Shown: positions 27,201 to 38,665, counted from the first letter of the stretch. The stretch: 64,000 nt of DNA from Sipunculus nudus (GCA_026874595.1 CM049315.1:2972664-3036663), one strand, 5' to 3'. Translations and numbers: made by a program. Notes: generated by a model not told the origin, from the sequence alone.

Positions 27201-28592
27201 TTGTTATGGGTCCTGGACTTCATCGGGAATGGGGCAATGAGGAGTCAGTTAGATTTTGTTATGGGTCCTGGACTTCATCGGGAATGGGGCAATGAGGAGT
27301 CAGTTAGATTTTGTTATGGGTCCCAGACTTCATCGGGAATGGGGCAATGAGGAGTCAGTTAGATTTTGTTATGGGTCCCAGACTTCATCGGGAATGGGGC
27401 AATGAGGAGTCAGTTAGATTTTGTTCTGGGTCCCGGACTTCATCGGGAATGGGGCAATGAGGAGTCAGTTAGATTTTGTTCTGGGTCCCGGACTTCATCG
27501 GGAATGGGGCAATGAGGAGTCAGTTAGATTTTGTTATGGGTCCGGGACTTCATCGTGAATGGGGCAATGAGGAGTCAGTTAGATTTTGTTCTGGGTCCTG
27601 GACTTCATCGTGAATGGGGCAATGAGGAGTCAGTTAGATTTTGTTCTGGGTCCGGGACTTCATCGGGAATGGGGCAATGAGGAGTCAGTTAGATTTTGTT
27701 ATGGGTCCTGGACTTCATCGGGAATGGGGCAATGAGGAGTCGGTTAGATTTTGTTATGGGTTCGGGACTTCATCGGGAATGGGGCAATGAGGAGTCAGTT
27801 AGATTTTGTTCTGGGTCCGGGACTTCATCGGGAATGGGGCAATGAGGAGTCAGTTAGATTTTGTTCTGGGTCCGGGACTTCATCGGGAATGGGGCAATGA
27901 GGAGTCAGTTAGATTTTGTTATGGGTCCGGGACTTCATCAGGAATGGGGCAATGAGGAGTCAGTTAGATTTTGTTCTGGGTCCGGGACTTCATCGGGAAT
28001 GGGGCAATGAGGAGTCAGTTAGATTTTGTTATGGGTCCTGGACTTCATCGGGAATGGGGCAATGAGGAGTCAGTTAGATTTTGTTCTGGGTCCGGGACTT
28101 CATCGGGAATGGGGCAATGAGGAGTCGGTTAGATATTGTTATGGGTCCTGGACTTCATCGGGAATGGGGCAATGAGGAGTCAGTTAGATTTTGTTCTGGG
28201 TCCGGGACTTCATCGGGAATGGGGCAATGAGGAGTCAGTTAGATTTTGTTATGGGTCCGGGACTTCATCGGGAATGGGGCAATGAGGAGTCAGTTAGATT
28301 TTGTTCTGGGTCCGGGATTTCATCGGGAATGGGGCAATGAGGAGTCGGTTAGATATTGTTATTGGTCCTGGACTTCATCGGGAATGGGGCAATGAGGAGT
28401 CAGTTAGATTTTGTTCTGGGTCCGGGACTTCATCGGGAATGGGGCAATGAGGAGTCAGTTAGATTTTGTTCTGGGTCCGGGACTTCATCGGGAATGGGGC
28501 AATGAGGAGTCAGTTAGATTTTGTTATGGGTCCGGGACTTCATCGGGAATGGGGCAATGAGGAGTCAGTTAGATTTTGTTCTGGGTCCGGGA
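24202..28592. repeat. 55-bp minisatellite, about 80 units
   Basis: Each unit contains GGGAATGGGGCAATGAGGAG, TCAGTTAGATTTTGTTATGG and GTCCGGGACTTCATC joined without gaps, period 55. Units are very homogeneous; common variants are GTCCTGG/GTCCGGG, TTATGG/TTCTGG, CAGTT/CGGTT and GTTCTGG. TTCTGG variants cluster toward the right end (from about 25930 and especially after 27420), showing block-wise spread. Single-base deletions occur (near 24754 and 26275). Period 55 is not a multiple of three and a TGA is present in each unit, so the repeated 64-67 codon frames are not genes. Confidence 0.98.
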
Positions 28593-28810
28593 ACATGGTC
28601 CGGATTCAGGAACGTCATCAAAGAACATTCACAAATTTACAGTCACTTATACACGAATGAACCTGGAAATAAGGGCCGAATAAGTGAATGCAATAATGGT
28701 TTTGGGAGCATACCACAATAGGGATACCCCCCCCCCCCCAAAAAAAAAAAAAAAACAAGGCAGAGGCTTGCATTCCTTAGAATATCGATTTCTAGATTTT
28801 ATTAAATTAA
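28593..28810 (+). repeat. Right flank of the minisatellite, duplicated sequence
   Basis: Matches 21755-21925 from GGTCCGGATTCA through GCTTGCATTCCTTAGAAT, interrupted here by a C11 run and A-rich tract at about 28729-28755. Similarity fades near 28800. Confidence 0.8.
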
Positions 28811-30069
28811 AAAGAATGGTTTGTTGTCAAAACTCAAAACAAAGGCCGTTCCACATATATTTTCACGCAATTTATGTATATTTATGAATAATACGTATGG
28901 GTATAAGGTCATTTGTAACAACTTAGCATGGCAACATATTGAAAGGGTATTTTGGTTTAATATGAGATGTTCTGCTCATGTCTATTGTTGTTTAAAACAG
29001 AGACTAGGAAATCTTTCGATCTGATTCATGGTTTTTATGCTTTGCTTAACAGTGACATGACGTTTTATGTAAAAGTCCGCGAACGTTCCATCCCCTCCCC
29101 CCCCCCCCCCCCCCCCTTTTTCCGAGGTGTATGAGCGGCGTGGTCTGGAATGCACCCCGTCAGAAAATCTTCTATCCTTATAACCCATTTTAAAATAAAT
29201 GTAAAAAACCTACCGGTTCAGCAGGATTTTAGTTATGAATATGAATCTGCATGATCTGTCTGTTATTTCCTATATTACTGTTGTTATTGTTATTATTATA
29301 ATTATTATCATTTGGGTTTTCCTTCTTCTCCTTTTTCTACTACTACTTCTATTTCTGCTACTGTTTACAAGCTGTTAAAATAGTACAATAAAAAAAAACA
29401 CCTGAGAGCATGAAAGTGGGCAAACAAATTTTTTTTCGGTTGATGAAACACTGTCTATATCGCCTTATCAACTGGCGCTTGATCAAATTTCAAAATAAAT
29501 ATTCATGACCTCGATGTCCCGGAGTCCGGGGGGGGGGGGGGGGGGGGGCGGTCACACTATTGTATTTTATGCATGCCGACAGGTGGCAGCACTTCCTTAT
29601 CATTCCATTAAACGTTGGAGCTCTATTTTATGGTTCATATTCAACCGGATTCAGCCGTTCAGATGTTAAATGTTTTAATGCCATATGAGAAAATTTAAGA
29701 CAGCTTTGGTTGCTTTGAAGTCCGGCTCAACCATTATATATTTAATTTAAAAATAGCAAATTGTACTGTTATATAAAACTGAATAAATATTTTATAGATT
29801 AGACCTACTCCAATGATCAATACATACGATGCTTGTTACTAATTACATAAATAAGAATCGATGACATAAAACAGGCTTTATGTGTACATGTTGATTTGTG
29901 CACTGCAACAACATATAATTAAGAATTAAGTCACTTTAATATCAGTGTATGTCTGCTTAACAAGTTTACTGGGCGAAATTATTCAGGTAACTGAAGGTTA
30001 AAGTCTTACATCATATGTTTGCAATCACATCTTCTCTCATGTAAGACCTGTCAGAAGTCAGGAAACTGC
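28811..30069. other. AT-rich non-coding stretch with long C and G runs
   Basis: A C20 run lies at 29097-29116 and a G21 run at 29528-29548; such runs can form quadruplex or triplex structures and are error-prone in assemblies. No gene recognised. Confidence 0.5.
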
Positions 30070-30302
30070 TCGGGAATGCAATAATAATAATAATAATAAT
30101 GATAATAATAATAATTTATTCATATGATGCGCACATATCCAGAATACAAGACCCTCTTCGAGGCGCATAACAATATATAAATAGCAATCACATACATTTA
30201 AAATAAATGACAAAAATTAATATTTATTTAAAACATAATGCCACTGTTAAGATCATTAAAATGTCATAATACTTAAACATAGCATATAATCTACCATTTA
30301 CA
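30070..30302 (-). repeat. 3' untranslated end and (ATT)n tail of the retrotransposon
   Basis: On the minus strand the element ends in AATAAATTATTATTATTATC-type trinucleotide repeats (plus strand 30080-30121) preceded by a segment containing GCGCCTCGAAGAGGG. Short tandem repeat tails in place of poly(A) are typical of L2/CR1-type LINEs. Confidence 0.8.
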
Positions 30303-30698
30303 TTAAATATTATCATAGGCTTGCCTAAAAAAGCGAGTCTTCAGTACACGTTTAAATATATCAATAGAATTTGATTTCTTTATATAGTCCGGCAAACTGT
30401 TCCAGAGCACAGGAGCACAACAACTGAATGCTCTTTCCCCATATGTAGATAATTTACTCCTAGGTTCACAAAGACGCATGTACTTATTACTTGATCTCAA
30501 TGCACGAGGTGTAAAATGTAAATGGGATAATTCCGTGACATAAAAAGGAGCTTTCTCATTGAGAGCCTTATAAGTAAGCAGCAATATTTTAAAAGTAATA
30601 CAAAATTCTACAGGTAGCCAGTGCAACTCGAACAAGGCGGGTAATATATTATATCGCGTTTTGGACATCCGGATTATATGCGAGCCGTCTGATTTCAA
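30303..30698 (-). pseudogene. Non-LTR retrotransposon ORF2, C-terminal fragment (L2/CR1-like)
   Basis: A 131-codon open frame containing the region downstream of the reverse transcriptase: LHWLPVEF, KILLLTYKALN, APFYVTEL, YGERAFSCCAPVLWNSLP and FKRVLKTRFF are all landmarks of the ORF2 C-terminus of L2/CR1-group elements in marine invertebrates. The frame ends in its own stop at 30303. It is separated from the upstream RT fragments by frame breaks, so the protein cannot be made as one piece. The element is 5'-truncated and lies downstream of the phosphoesterase gene in the same orientation. Confidence 0.9.
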
Positions 30699-31158
30699 AT
30701 TCTTTGCAGTCTTAACATCTGAGATTTGGGTACTCCATATATATTAGGGAATTACAAAGATCTAACCTTGACAAAATCAAACTCTGTGCTAACTGTGCAG
30801 CAGTTGACTTAGAAAGATATATTTGCGGATCCGCCAAAGGTTGTACAGATTAAAGTAAGACTGATTTGTGCCTTTTGTTTCATATGATCATAAAAAATAA
30901 CTCAAAGATTTCGCACTTTCTGGGTTTGTTTTATGGCACAGGTACCAATAGTAATGCAAGGATTAACAACTTTATGTAACTGCTAAGCTGAACCCATAAT
31001 TATCATCTCAGTTTTGGTACTGTTTAGTTTAAGCTTATTTTGTATCATCGAATGTTGAATATGGTTCACACATTTCTCAATTTTCCCCAAGGTATAGTCG
31101 AGATCACCAGGTGAGCATGATGTGTACAACTGTGTATCATCTGTACACAGAACATAAT
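30699..31158 (-). pseudogene. Retrotransposon RT middle part, frame-broken
   Basis: Translated by hand on the minus strand, 31158-30985 reads a palm-domain segment including LCTDDTQLY, KCVNHIQHSM, NKLKLNSTKTE and then a stop. Further along, about 30810-30720, another frame gives STAAQLAQSLILSRLDLCNS, the conserved thumb-region block (usually SRLDYCNSLL). The catalytic box normally reads YADD; here it is CTDD, keeping both aspartates but losing Tyr and Ala. At least two frameshifts separate these pieces. Confidence 0.85.
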
Positions 31159-31437
31159 CTAAGCCATGTTCTCGTCTGAGGTTACCAAGGGGTAATTCCT
31201 ATACATAGTAAAAAGAATAGGGACTAAAACAGAACCTTGAGGTACACCATATTTTAAATCTGATCCATCCGAGACACTTTCGCCAATGACAACTGACTGT
31301 ATCCTGTCACTGAGGTACACCTTAATCCAGGCTAGAGCTAAATCTTTGATACCATTCATATCTGACAACCTTGAAACACGAAGCTGCTGATCAATTGTAT
31401 CAAAGGCAGTATTGGAAGTTTTCACTGCATAGCATCC
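31159..31437 (-). pseudogene. Retrotransposon RT fragment with GVPQGSVL motif
   Basis: The open frame at 31159-31425 carries AFDTIDQQL (metal-binding aspartate region), WIKVYLSDRIQSVVI and LKYGVPQGSVLVPILFTMY, the canonical RT motifs of Jockey/CR1/L2-type non-LTR elements. In intact members the last motif reads VLGPILF; here G is V. A frameshift just before 31158 breaks it from the catalytic CTDD box. Similarity starts near 31437, so the copy lacks the endonuclease and most of ORF2, the usual 5' truncation of target-primed integration. Confidence 0.92.
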
Positions 31438-31778
31438 CTGTGTAACAGAACAATTTGTCTAGGTTTCCCATAAATCTGTTCAACAGAAATTGCACTAGGT
31501 TTATTTCATGCAAATTCCGAGATCTGTAATTTTGACAGTTTTATAATAAATGGGTGCTGTTAAAGTAGATTGCCTGGGGTCATCAGATGGCTTGAAAAAT
31601 CAAAACTAATTATAATAATCGTCAGTTGATTCTTAAAAGTAAACATGCATGTAAATCATTAGTTAGTGAAGGTTATTAAAAAAATAATTCATTAATTTTT
31701 TGTTTATATTGAATATAAATGAGCTATATACAATAAACTGATAATTATAACATTCATTAGTGACTTAATATTTTCAGA
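31438..31778. other. AT-rich spacer between retrotransposon and gene
   Basis: No feature recognised. It contains an AATAAA on the minus strand near 31505-31500 that could serve the phosphoesterase gene, but this is unproven. Confidence 0.35.
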
Positions 31779-32083
31779 AACGATTACAATGTAATTATTT
31801 TTCTATATCCTTGGGCCATACATATTATGAACGATAACAGTGTAATTATTTTTCTATATCCTTGGGCCATACACATTTTGAACGATTACAGTGTAATTAT
31901 TTTATATATCCTGGGGCCATATACATTTTGAACGATTACAGTGTAATTATTTTTCTATATCCTAGGGCCATATACATTTTGAACGATTACAGTGTAATTA
32001 TTTTTCTATATCCTGGGGCCATACACATTTTGAACGATTACAGTTTAATTATTTTTCTTTATCCTGGGGCCATACACATTTTG
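31779..32083 (-). repeat. 51-bp tandem repeat made from the 3' end of the phosphoesterase CDS
   Basis: Units start (plus strand AACGATTACA) at 31779, 31830, 31881, 31931, 31982 and 32033. The last unit holds the final 35 coding bases of the phosphoesterase (C-terminal codons and TAA) plus 16 bases of 3' sequence; five further copies follow downstream. On the minus strand each copy still spells the same last residues and stop, in the same frame because 51 is a multiple of three. Confidence 0.9.
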
Positions 32084-32779
32084 GGCCAAGTTTCCATCTT
32101 GTCATTCCCCATGTCCATCCCTCTTGCCTCTCCTTTGGGTAACCAAGACAGTGCGATACATATCGTACACCATCTATACCACGGTCTCTGTTACGATGCT
32201 GGTGGCCATGAACATGTACGGCAGATCCTAATTTTCTTATTTGTTCTTCTAATCGTTTGCAACCAGCATACCTAGTAAAATTAAACCCTTTTACCCCACC
32301 CTGCCCAGTGGCCCCACTTGGTGGCTGTCCCAAAAGTTCTCGTTCTTTCTCCATTGCTATTTTATCATCATCCGATGCAAGTATTAAGTCAAATCGTGGT
32401 AAAAAATGGCTAAATGATATAACAGGTGCATCATAAGATTTCTCGAGTCGGTCAGTATTCAATGATGCAAAGTAAGCTGATCGTGACGTCACACAGTGGT
32501 CAGGCCATTTACATAAATGGTTGTCCATCCAGCCTCTCATGGCCAGTGTGCGGTCTTCCTTGCCACCACCAGAGGGCGCCATGTACAAGGAGTCCTCTGG
32601 CTCATCATCTGGTGTGGAGTACCACGAAAAGAGAGGAACGACCCAAACTGGGTAGTCTCCAATGATCTTGTACGATTCCGTGTGAACTCCAACACTTCTA
32701 CACATCTGGTTGATAGCTTCCATTTTCTCCACCGAGTCCTTCCATTTTTCATCTTGCATTAGCCACAAGTCATGATTCC
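32049..32779 (-). CDS. Calcineurin-like metallophosphoesterase, last coding exon
   Basis: This exon supplies residues 70-311 of the protein (numbered from the ATG at 33930). It opens with NHDLW, completing the GNHD metal-binding motif whose Gly codon is split by the intron, then has SHFLPR with His193 and the GHQH motif at 260-263, the remaining metal ligands of the family. Further family-like stretches are PLFSWY (118-123), CKWPDH (158-163) and SAYFASLN (169-176). I recall a similar uncharacterised calcineurin-like family, with ISDLH..DY and PGNHDLW, from plants, algae and protists; substrate unknown. No signal peptide or membrane segment, so probably cytosolic. The acceptor is TTTCAG at 32785-32780. 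The exon ends in TAA at 32051-32049, inside a 51-bp tandem repeat. All expected catalytic residues are present and the frame is uninterrupted, so it appears functional. Confidence 0.93.
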
Positions 32780-33725
32780 CTGAAACAATTATGTATACAT
32801 TTTCACTTATGGTGGGTTGTGGATGGACAACCATTGTGCATCCATGATCCAGGAATGAAATATGTGTATTTTCTTATTTGTTCACATAAGGCTTTAACAT
32901 TTATCCTGAAAGGCTGCCTCTATAGATATGTCACACATACAGATAGTCTTGTATTCAGCTGCTTAATACTGTGTGTTTCAACCATTTTGTATCTTTATTA
33001 TAGAGGGTAAATGTCAAATTATACCCTGGTCCCTTGCCTCATAAATATACTGAAGAAGTAAACTTTTATAATAAGACAATTCTCATCAATTGCAAATTTG
33101 AGAAATACCAGTTATATTTTTTTTTTCAATTATTTAAGGGACTGATGGACAAATCCTAGATTCCTTTATGTCTAAAAGGTTAAGTAAGGTTGATCCTTGC
33201 ATGCTCGCACATGATATCACCATGCTTAATCCTTTGTTGGTGTGGAGTTATAGTTATTGTTACAATATATGACACCTCCATAGCTGGGGATACAAACAAG
33301 GACGTGAGTCTTTCATGTGCATGAACATTATTGGAGTGAACATAGAAAGTTGTGGAAGATTTTGCTACACATCGGCTCCACATATAAATACAGGACATGC
33401 CTCCAGTTTGTAAGCATCTTTTTAGCATTCCAGTGCCAAGTTCAGAGCCTTGATTGTACATGAGTGAAAAAGATTTATGCTAATGGTCTCATATATAGTG
33501 TTGCTGTTAAATAAACAAATTCTATGCTTCACTGTCTTCAAATTCCAGTTCCTTAAACGAGTGTTAATCAGTACTGATAATGGTTGACTCTAATAATTAT
33601 TGATCATTTGGTGTATGAAACTTGTGTTCTAATTTTCTACACGTGGTTGAAAGCAAGGGTTGGAGGCTGAAGCTATAAAATTATTTTAAAGTAATAAGTG
33701 TGAGACAATTACCATGGTTACCCAC
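32780..33725 (-). other. Intron of the phosphoesterase gene
   Basis: 946 bp, donor GTGGGT at 33725-33720 and acceptor TTTCAG ending at 32780, phase 1. Joining the exons at these sites gives an uninterrupted IPGNHDLW, which fixes the boundaries. A second GT three bases further on would break the motif. Inside the intron only chance open frames (to 93 codons) occur. Confidence 0.9.
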
Positions 33726-33930
33726 CAGGGATGAAGAAGACCTCCGCGAACTTTTCCTTCAGACACTGCAGGGTTTCTTCAAGGACCTTCACGTTATGCG
33801 TCACATCACCGGCCACTATCAAAGCATCGTCTAAATACTCATACGCATGCCAGCTCTTTATCAGCTCCCTGTTCTGTTTGTAATCCACATGTAGGTCTGA
33901 GATTGCCCATACTCTCCCTGAGGTTGCCAT
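33726..33930 (-). CDS. Calcineurin-like metallophosphoesterase, first coding exon
   Basis: Encodes residues 1-68 and the first base of codon 69. The first metal-binding motif is SDLHVDY (Asp12, His14), the second VAGDVTHN (Asp42), followed by VFFIPG leading into GNHD across the intron. Members of this superfamily are di-metal phosphoesterases that use these Asp, His and Asn residues to hold two metal ions. I chose the ATG at 33930 because it lies 11 residues before the first conserved Asp, as in typical members, and has a strong GCCATGG start context. An in-frame ATG at 34074 would add 48 basic, poorly conserved-looking residues. The full protein is 311 residues from 33930 or 359 from 34074. 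Confidence 0.9.
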
Positions 33931-34121
33931 GGCAACAGGCACGTGTGAGCCTATCTTTGTGGAAACTACAGTACTCTGGTTATGCAGGCTTTTGTGCTCA
34001 TGCTGTGCTGGTTTTAAGATTTTAAAAGTGTTCCTCAGCTGTGTGTTTTTCAGCTGCTTTGACCATTTTATCATGTTCTTGCTCTCCCATATAATGTTCC
34101 TTTGTTAATGCACTACATGAC
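33931..34121 (-). other. 5' leader or N-terminal extension of the phosphoesterase
   Basis: The frame stays open from 34074 to 33930 and would encode a lysine-rich 48-residue extension with few acidic residues. Upstream of 34074 an in-frame TAA occurs (near 34106). A good splice acceptor, pyrimidine tract plus GTAG ending at 34122, suggests this exon begins at 34121 and that a further non-coding 5' exon lies to the right. The extension could be untranslated or a targeting sequence. Confidence 0.5.
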
Positions 34122-34668
34122 CTACAAAAAAAGCAGATAAAAAGTTAGTGCTGAAAGGAAAATTTGAGTGTGCGTATATCATACTGTAAACTTGAGTTCA
34201 AAATTAGAACTCTAGCACTCGTGTGTAAATGTCAATCTGAATATTACCACAAATTTACAGACAATCTGTGATTAGTCATTTTAAACAGGTTTTGAAAATT
34301 GTTTCTAGTCAATTAAACAGCCATATGCCATCATTCAGAAACATTATAACTTTTGCACAAAATTTATTAATCATTAAGTTTCTCTGAAATCATCAATTTT
34401 TGTAATCAGCAGTATCTGACGTGTTATGCAGGAGCCATTTGTAGAGGTCAAATATGTGTCATTTATTTTTATATATACACAAGTTTCAGCCACGATGAAC
34501 AAGATATCATGTTAATATTATTGAAACTTAATTTATATAAAACAAGTTATTGGTGAAAAAGACTATTTCTGCTTATTTTCTGTATATTGATCACATGTTC
34601 AATATATCCGCTGTTTTTATGATGAAAGCTGCAATAATCATATATTTCGAAATGGTTGTCTGCTGATT

Positions 34669-34713
<45 letters not shown>

Positions 34714-35640
34714 TTAAATAATATTACAGTAAATTAAGCTATTTTTTTCTTATTACGACTTAGTTTTTACAATGGAAAGCTACACTTAATATGTCTACCT
34801 CACAGACAGTAATATGAACGCAAACTATGGATATAACTGCATGGAACCTGTTTTATCTGTTCCGGATTAATCCAATGGCTTTAACCAGCTGCGGATAAAA
34901 CTGACAACCCTGGTCTCAGATGCTCATTACATGCGGCAGGGGCTGTACAGACTTGCATGCAGCCGATCGTTGTAGGTGGCAGGGGCTACCCAAACACAAC
35001 GTGGAGAATACCACTGCTTTTAACTGATACCATGAACGAGTCCGTGAGAGTGTAAGCAGTAAAATTGTGACCACAATATAATTTTAATGATTTATGTAAT
35101 CAAAAAAGGTATTTTCTATACGTACACAATAAGGGTAGTTAGAATATTCAACATTACTGGGGCGCAGTAAGCGAGATGAGCTCGGATCCCACATCCGCAA
35201 GGACGCCATGACCAGCTGACAGATGGCGCCCCCTGTATGGAGGTTGTCGCAGTCAGCTGAGCTCTTTGGCTATCGCCGGTATGGTGCGCCACCTGTTGGG
35301 TCTATTGTGAAACATAATGAACCCTGTTGTTGTTCCTGCACACGACAAGCTAAATGTTGAGAACTTTGTTTCTACCAGACATGTCATTGTCAATTAAAAG
35401 CGAGCGAATTAACATAACATTATGTTCATTTCCCTTTTCTTTTACGTTTTACGACTATATTGTCGTCTTTACTAGTTTTTACGATTATGGTGTATTTTAC
35501 TCGTTTTCTTACATACATTACCCATGGAATGTATTACATAATTTTATATACGACTATGTTGTTCACGTATAAAGTGAATTTTACCTATTGTAGCGTTTTA
35601 AGTATTGTTGCATATCATGACTGACTTACTTGTGATGTAT
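34122..35640. other. Presumed upstream intron/5' region of the phosphoesterase, with (TA)n
   Basis: A (TA)n tract lies at about 34677-34711. At 35150-35310 there is a GC-richer patch with GGCGCC and CAGGTGGCGC motifs that, read on the minus strand, could hold the first exon or promoter; I see no decisive signal. Confidence 0.3.
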
Positions 35641-35747
35641 ATAATATTTATATACATGTATCTTTGATAATTCATATATTATGTAACATATGCATACTGT
35701 GTATTTTATAATCTTTGTACCAGATATTATATATTATATAATGTTTT

Positions 35748-35838
35748 AAGGTTACAGGGCCCAGTGGAAGAACAGACTATATTACTGAACAGGCTACCCT
35801 GTATAAATATATTGAAATAAGTAAATAAATAAATAAAT
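35748..35838 (+). mobile_element. Candidate LINE 3' tail
   Basis: A GAACAGGCTACCCTGTATAA-like segment followed by ATTGAAATAAGTAAATAAAT repeats resembles the 3' ends of CR1/L2-type elements of marine invertebrates. No reverse-transcriptase frame is seen upstream, so if correct it is a severely truncated copy. Confidence 0.45.
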
Positions 35839-38640
35839 TGTGTACAAATGGAATGTGCACCACAACAATCATCATGTGATCTCTGCTGGGTAAAAGTTTG
35901 TGTTATTTAAGCTAGAGGTTTACAGCTGAAAATTAAGAAAACACAACAATAACTGCATAATCGTCCTTGGCACTTACGGCTTACTTCATGTCAATAAGAC
36001 CAGATCGACAATGAAACAGTTATATGTTGATCAAACTCCACTGGGTTTGCTTGCAATTTCATTAATAGCATTTATGTATTGATAAAACTTCACACTGAAT
36101 TTCTAAATTCAGGGACATTTGTTTCTTCAAATATGGCAATATTTTAAAATCCACAAGACTTATTTTAAACCAACAGCAGCTGTCCCTGTCACCTGGTGAT
36201 CGAGTTGCTAATGAGAGAAGAAACATATATGAATAGGGCAAAAAAATGTATGGTTCTCAGCCACTTTTTTTCTTACCAGTTGGGGCGGGCGATATTTTAT
36301 TATTATTTTTTGTATGTTTCGATAAAAATATCATATATCATGGAAAAGCATGTAAATAACATAATTTTATTGCTAAACAGGTAAAAGCACTACATAACAA
36401 AGGAAATTTTATCAAAATTGTGTTATTTTGTCCCTTGAAAATCAAAATAAAAATTTTTTTAAGCGGGGGTTAAAATTGACGCGGGCGGGGCCTGAAAACC
36501 ATACTGTTTATTTTTTGTTTGGCCTAGCTGTTATATCAAAAATGCATGATAGATTATTATGTAGCCTGATCTCTGGTACTCATGTCACACAGTCAAGGAA
36601 TTTTAAATTACCCAGTAACAATCAGATTTCTACTGAACTTATATTATGACCAGCCATACAGATTCTACACTGGATGTGGCAGGATTCTGTCTAGAGGAAA
36701 AACAAATTTCAGCCATAGTGCACGTTTGTCGTTGCTGTTGTTGTTGTTTTTTTTAAAATAAAATTACATTGAGTTATTGTGTTGTATTCTGTTGTATACA
36801 TAAGTGGCACCTTGGGGTTTATTCTATCATGTGGCCCATAGGAGTCGGTAGGCCTATTGACTTATGTTTGTGCGTGCTCTTAGTTCTGTTATTTTTTTAA
36901 CCTGCTTACTCTGAAGAATGGTCTTGATAGTTCCCATAATATTTGGCTGAATTTCTAGTTTACATAAACGTGCGTTCATTCCTCACGTTGTTGTAACACA
37001 CTACTGCCGCTCAAATCTCCGTCGCTTTAACCGCTGCAACCGTATGGTACAGATTCTCCCTGGTTTCACTTCCTTGGCCGTCAAGGGGTAAATAATTGTA
37101 AACAAACAAATGAGAGCGAGGTGAAGTCTGGATGAGCTCCGGAGAATCCCAATTCATAGACAAATGTCTTTCTCGAGTTTATTTGGTGCAGAGTTTCTAT
37201 GACATTAAATGTTTAAACTGCAGACAAATTTACATAAAAGAATAAATACAAATGCACAACCATAGCGTGAATCACATCACTATGGTAACCCCGTCATTTC
37301 GTGATCCTCGTAATTTAGCTTCAATCACATAACAAGTGCGGTTATAAATCCAACAAACATGCAGAGACATTTACATAACGCCGAGCTAAAACGGAATCAT
37401 TTTTGCACTTGGTGGTTGTTGTTTGAATTAACACAATCATATCCTACAGGTGTATATCTCATATGACATAACTCTTCCTTACATATGTGATGAACTTCAG
37501 ACTTTTAAAGTTTACTTTTTATCATATTCTAATCATAAACCTATGTTCATCTGTTTTTGGGGTGATTTCCCCTACAAGCCAGTCTTTTCTACAAAAATTA
37601 AGGCATATAAGGTACTCTAAGGCATCGTTATAATCACAGGCACAATCCAGAATAATTCACTAATAGTTTAAGATTAAACGATATACACAGCCTCAAATAC
37701 ACAACAGGTTATTAAGTGCATATGAATAATTCTGAAAAATACTGAATTATTCAGAATGGATTTGCACGTCAAGTGTGTGTGGCTATAATTATTTTCATGT
37801 TTCAGCAATTTGTGTATGCACTGGCTGACACAAATGTGTTTTAAAATCGACAACAGTCCTCCCATACATTGGCTGATATACCTTAATTTGCATTCATCCA
37901 CAAACAATCACCTTATCACATATGCTGTTTTCAACAATTCATCCAGCTGGCAATGACCCACAAATAACATGTACACAGTCGGTAAAGCGCGCAATGTAAC
38001 AGCTGTTCTGGCCAGGCCGAAGCATTTTCAGTCAATGGTCTCTATTATATATTATATCAGACTGTTCTAAATTAATCTTAGTGTATGTATATGCATTACT
38101 GTAAAAGCTATTACTTTAATAATGAAGATAATAGTTTTTGTTTTTATCATTATTATTATTATTATTATTATTAAGCTGTAGTAATGTAACCCGTGTATGC
38201 ATGTTCAAGTTGGGCAACACATGTTTGTTTTGTGTACGGGTGTCCCAACTTTCAGCTCTTTGGCTAGATTACTTGGGCCAGGATATTAAACAAATTCATT
38301 TAAATTTACTTTATATTACTTCAGCTTTGCCCTCTTGTGACCTTTGCCCCACCTTATAAGGTATATTATATGATATACATCAGCTTCAATGTTTGTTCAC
38401 ATGTCAGACCACACCCTTAGGACAGGAAATTGAACCTCCCTTTGCAGACACCTATACAAATTGTAGACACCTCTATCTTGAGGACACCGGAGGTGGTCCA
38501 ACGAACAGAAGCCTCAAGAGATCGGACACCTTTAAATACAGGTACCTCTCTCTTCAGGACAATTAAGGCTACGATGTGATAAGTAAGCAGTTAACTTTAT
38601 AAGGAATTCATATTGAAATTGGTCCTCTATTACTAGAAAA
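35839..38640. other. Non-coding stretch, nothing firm
   Basis: Open frames are short. 36960-37160 is less AT-rich with an ETS-like ACTTCCTTGG and could be a promoter region. 38400-38570 repeats GGACACC/GACACCTCT motifs that also recur near 40340, 43015, 48080 and 50640 in the foldback-like family, so it may be a remnant of a related repeat. Confidence 0.35.
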
Positions 38641-38665
38641 TATATGCTAAAAGCTCAATGGAGGG

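Noticed and set aside
24202-28592. Possible CRISPR-like array
   Set aside because: Repeats are directly adjacent with no unique spacers, and the genome is eukaryotic; the same holds for the 21-, 41-, 51- and 67-bp arrays.
24025-28721. Repeated 64-100 codon frames in the 55-bp array
   Set aside because: Period 55 shifts the frame and every unit brings a TGA in one register.
31862-32275. 137-codon plus-strand frame opposite the phosphoesterase end
   Set aside because: It is the complement of the 51-bp repeat and of the real coding exon.
33180-33461. 93-codon minus-strand frame inside the phosphoesterase intron
   Set aside because: Joining exons directly restores the GNHD motif, so this segment is spliced out; the frame has no known domain.
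35150-35310. Possible tRNA or promoter in a GC-rich patch
   Set aside because: No cloverleaf with A and B boxes could be drawn and no start-site signal was decisive; mentioned only as part of the gene's 5' region.
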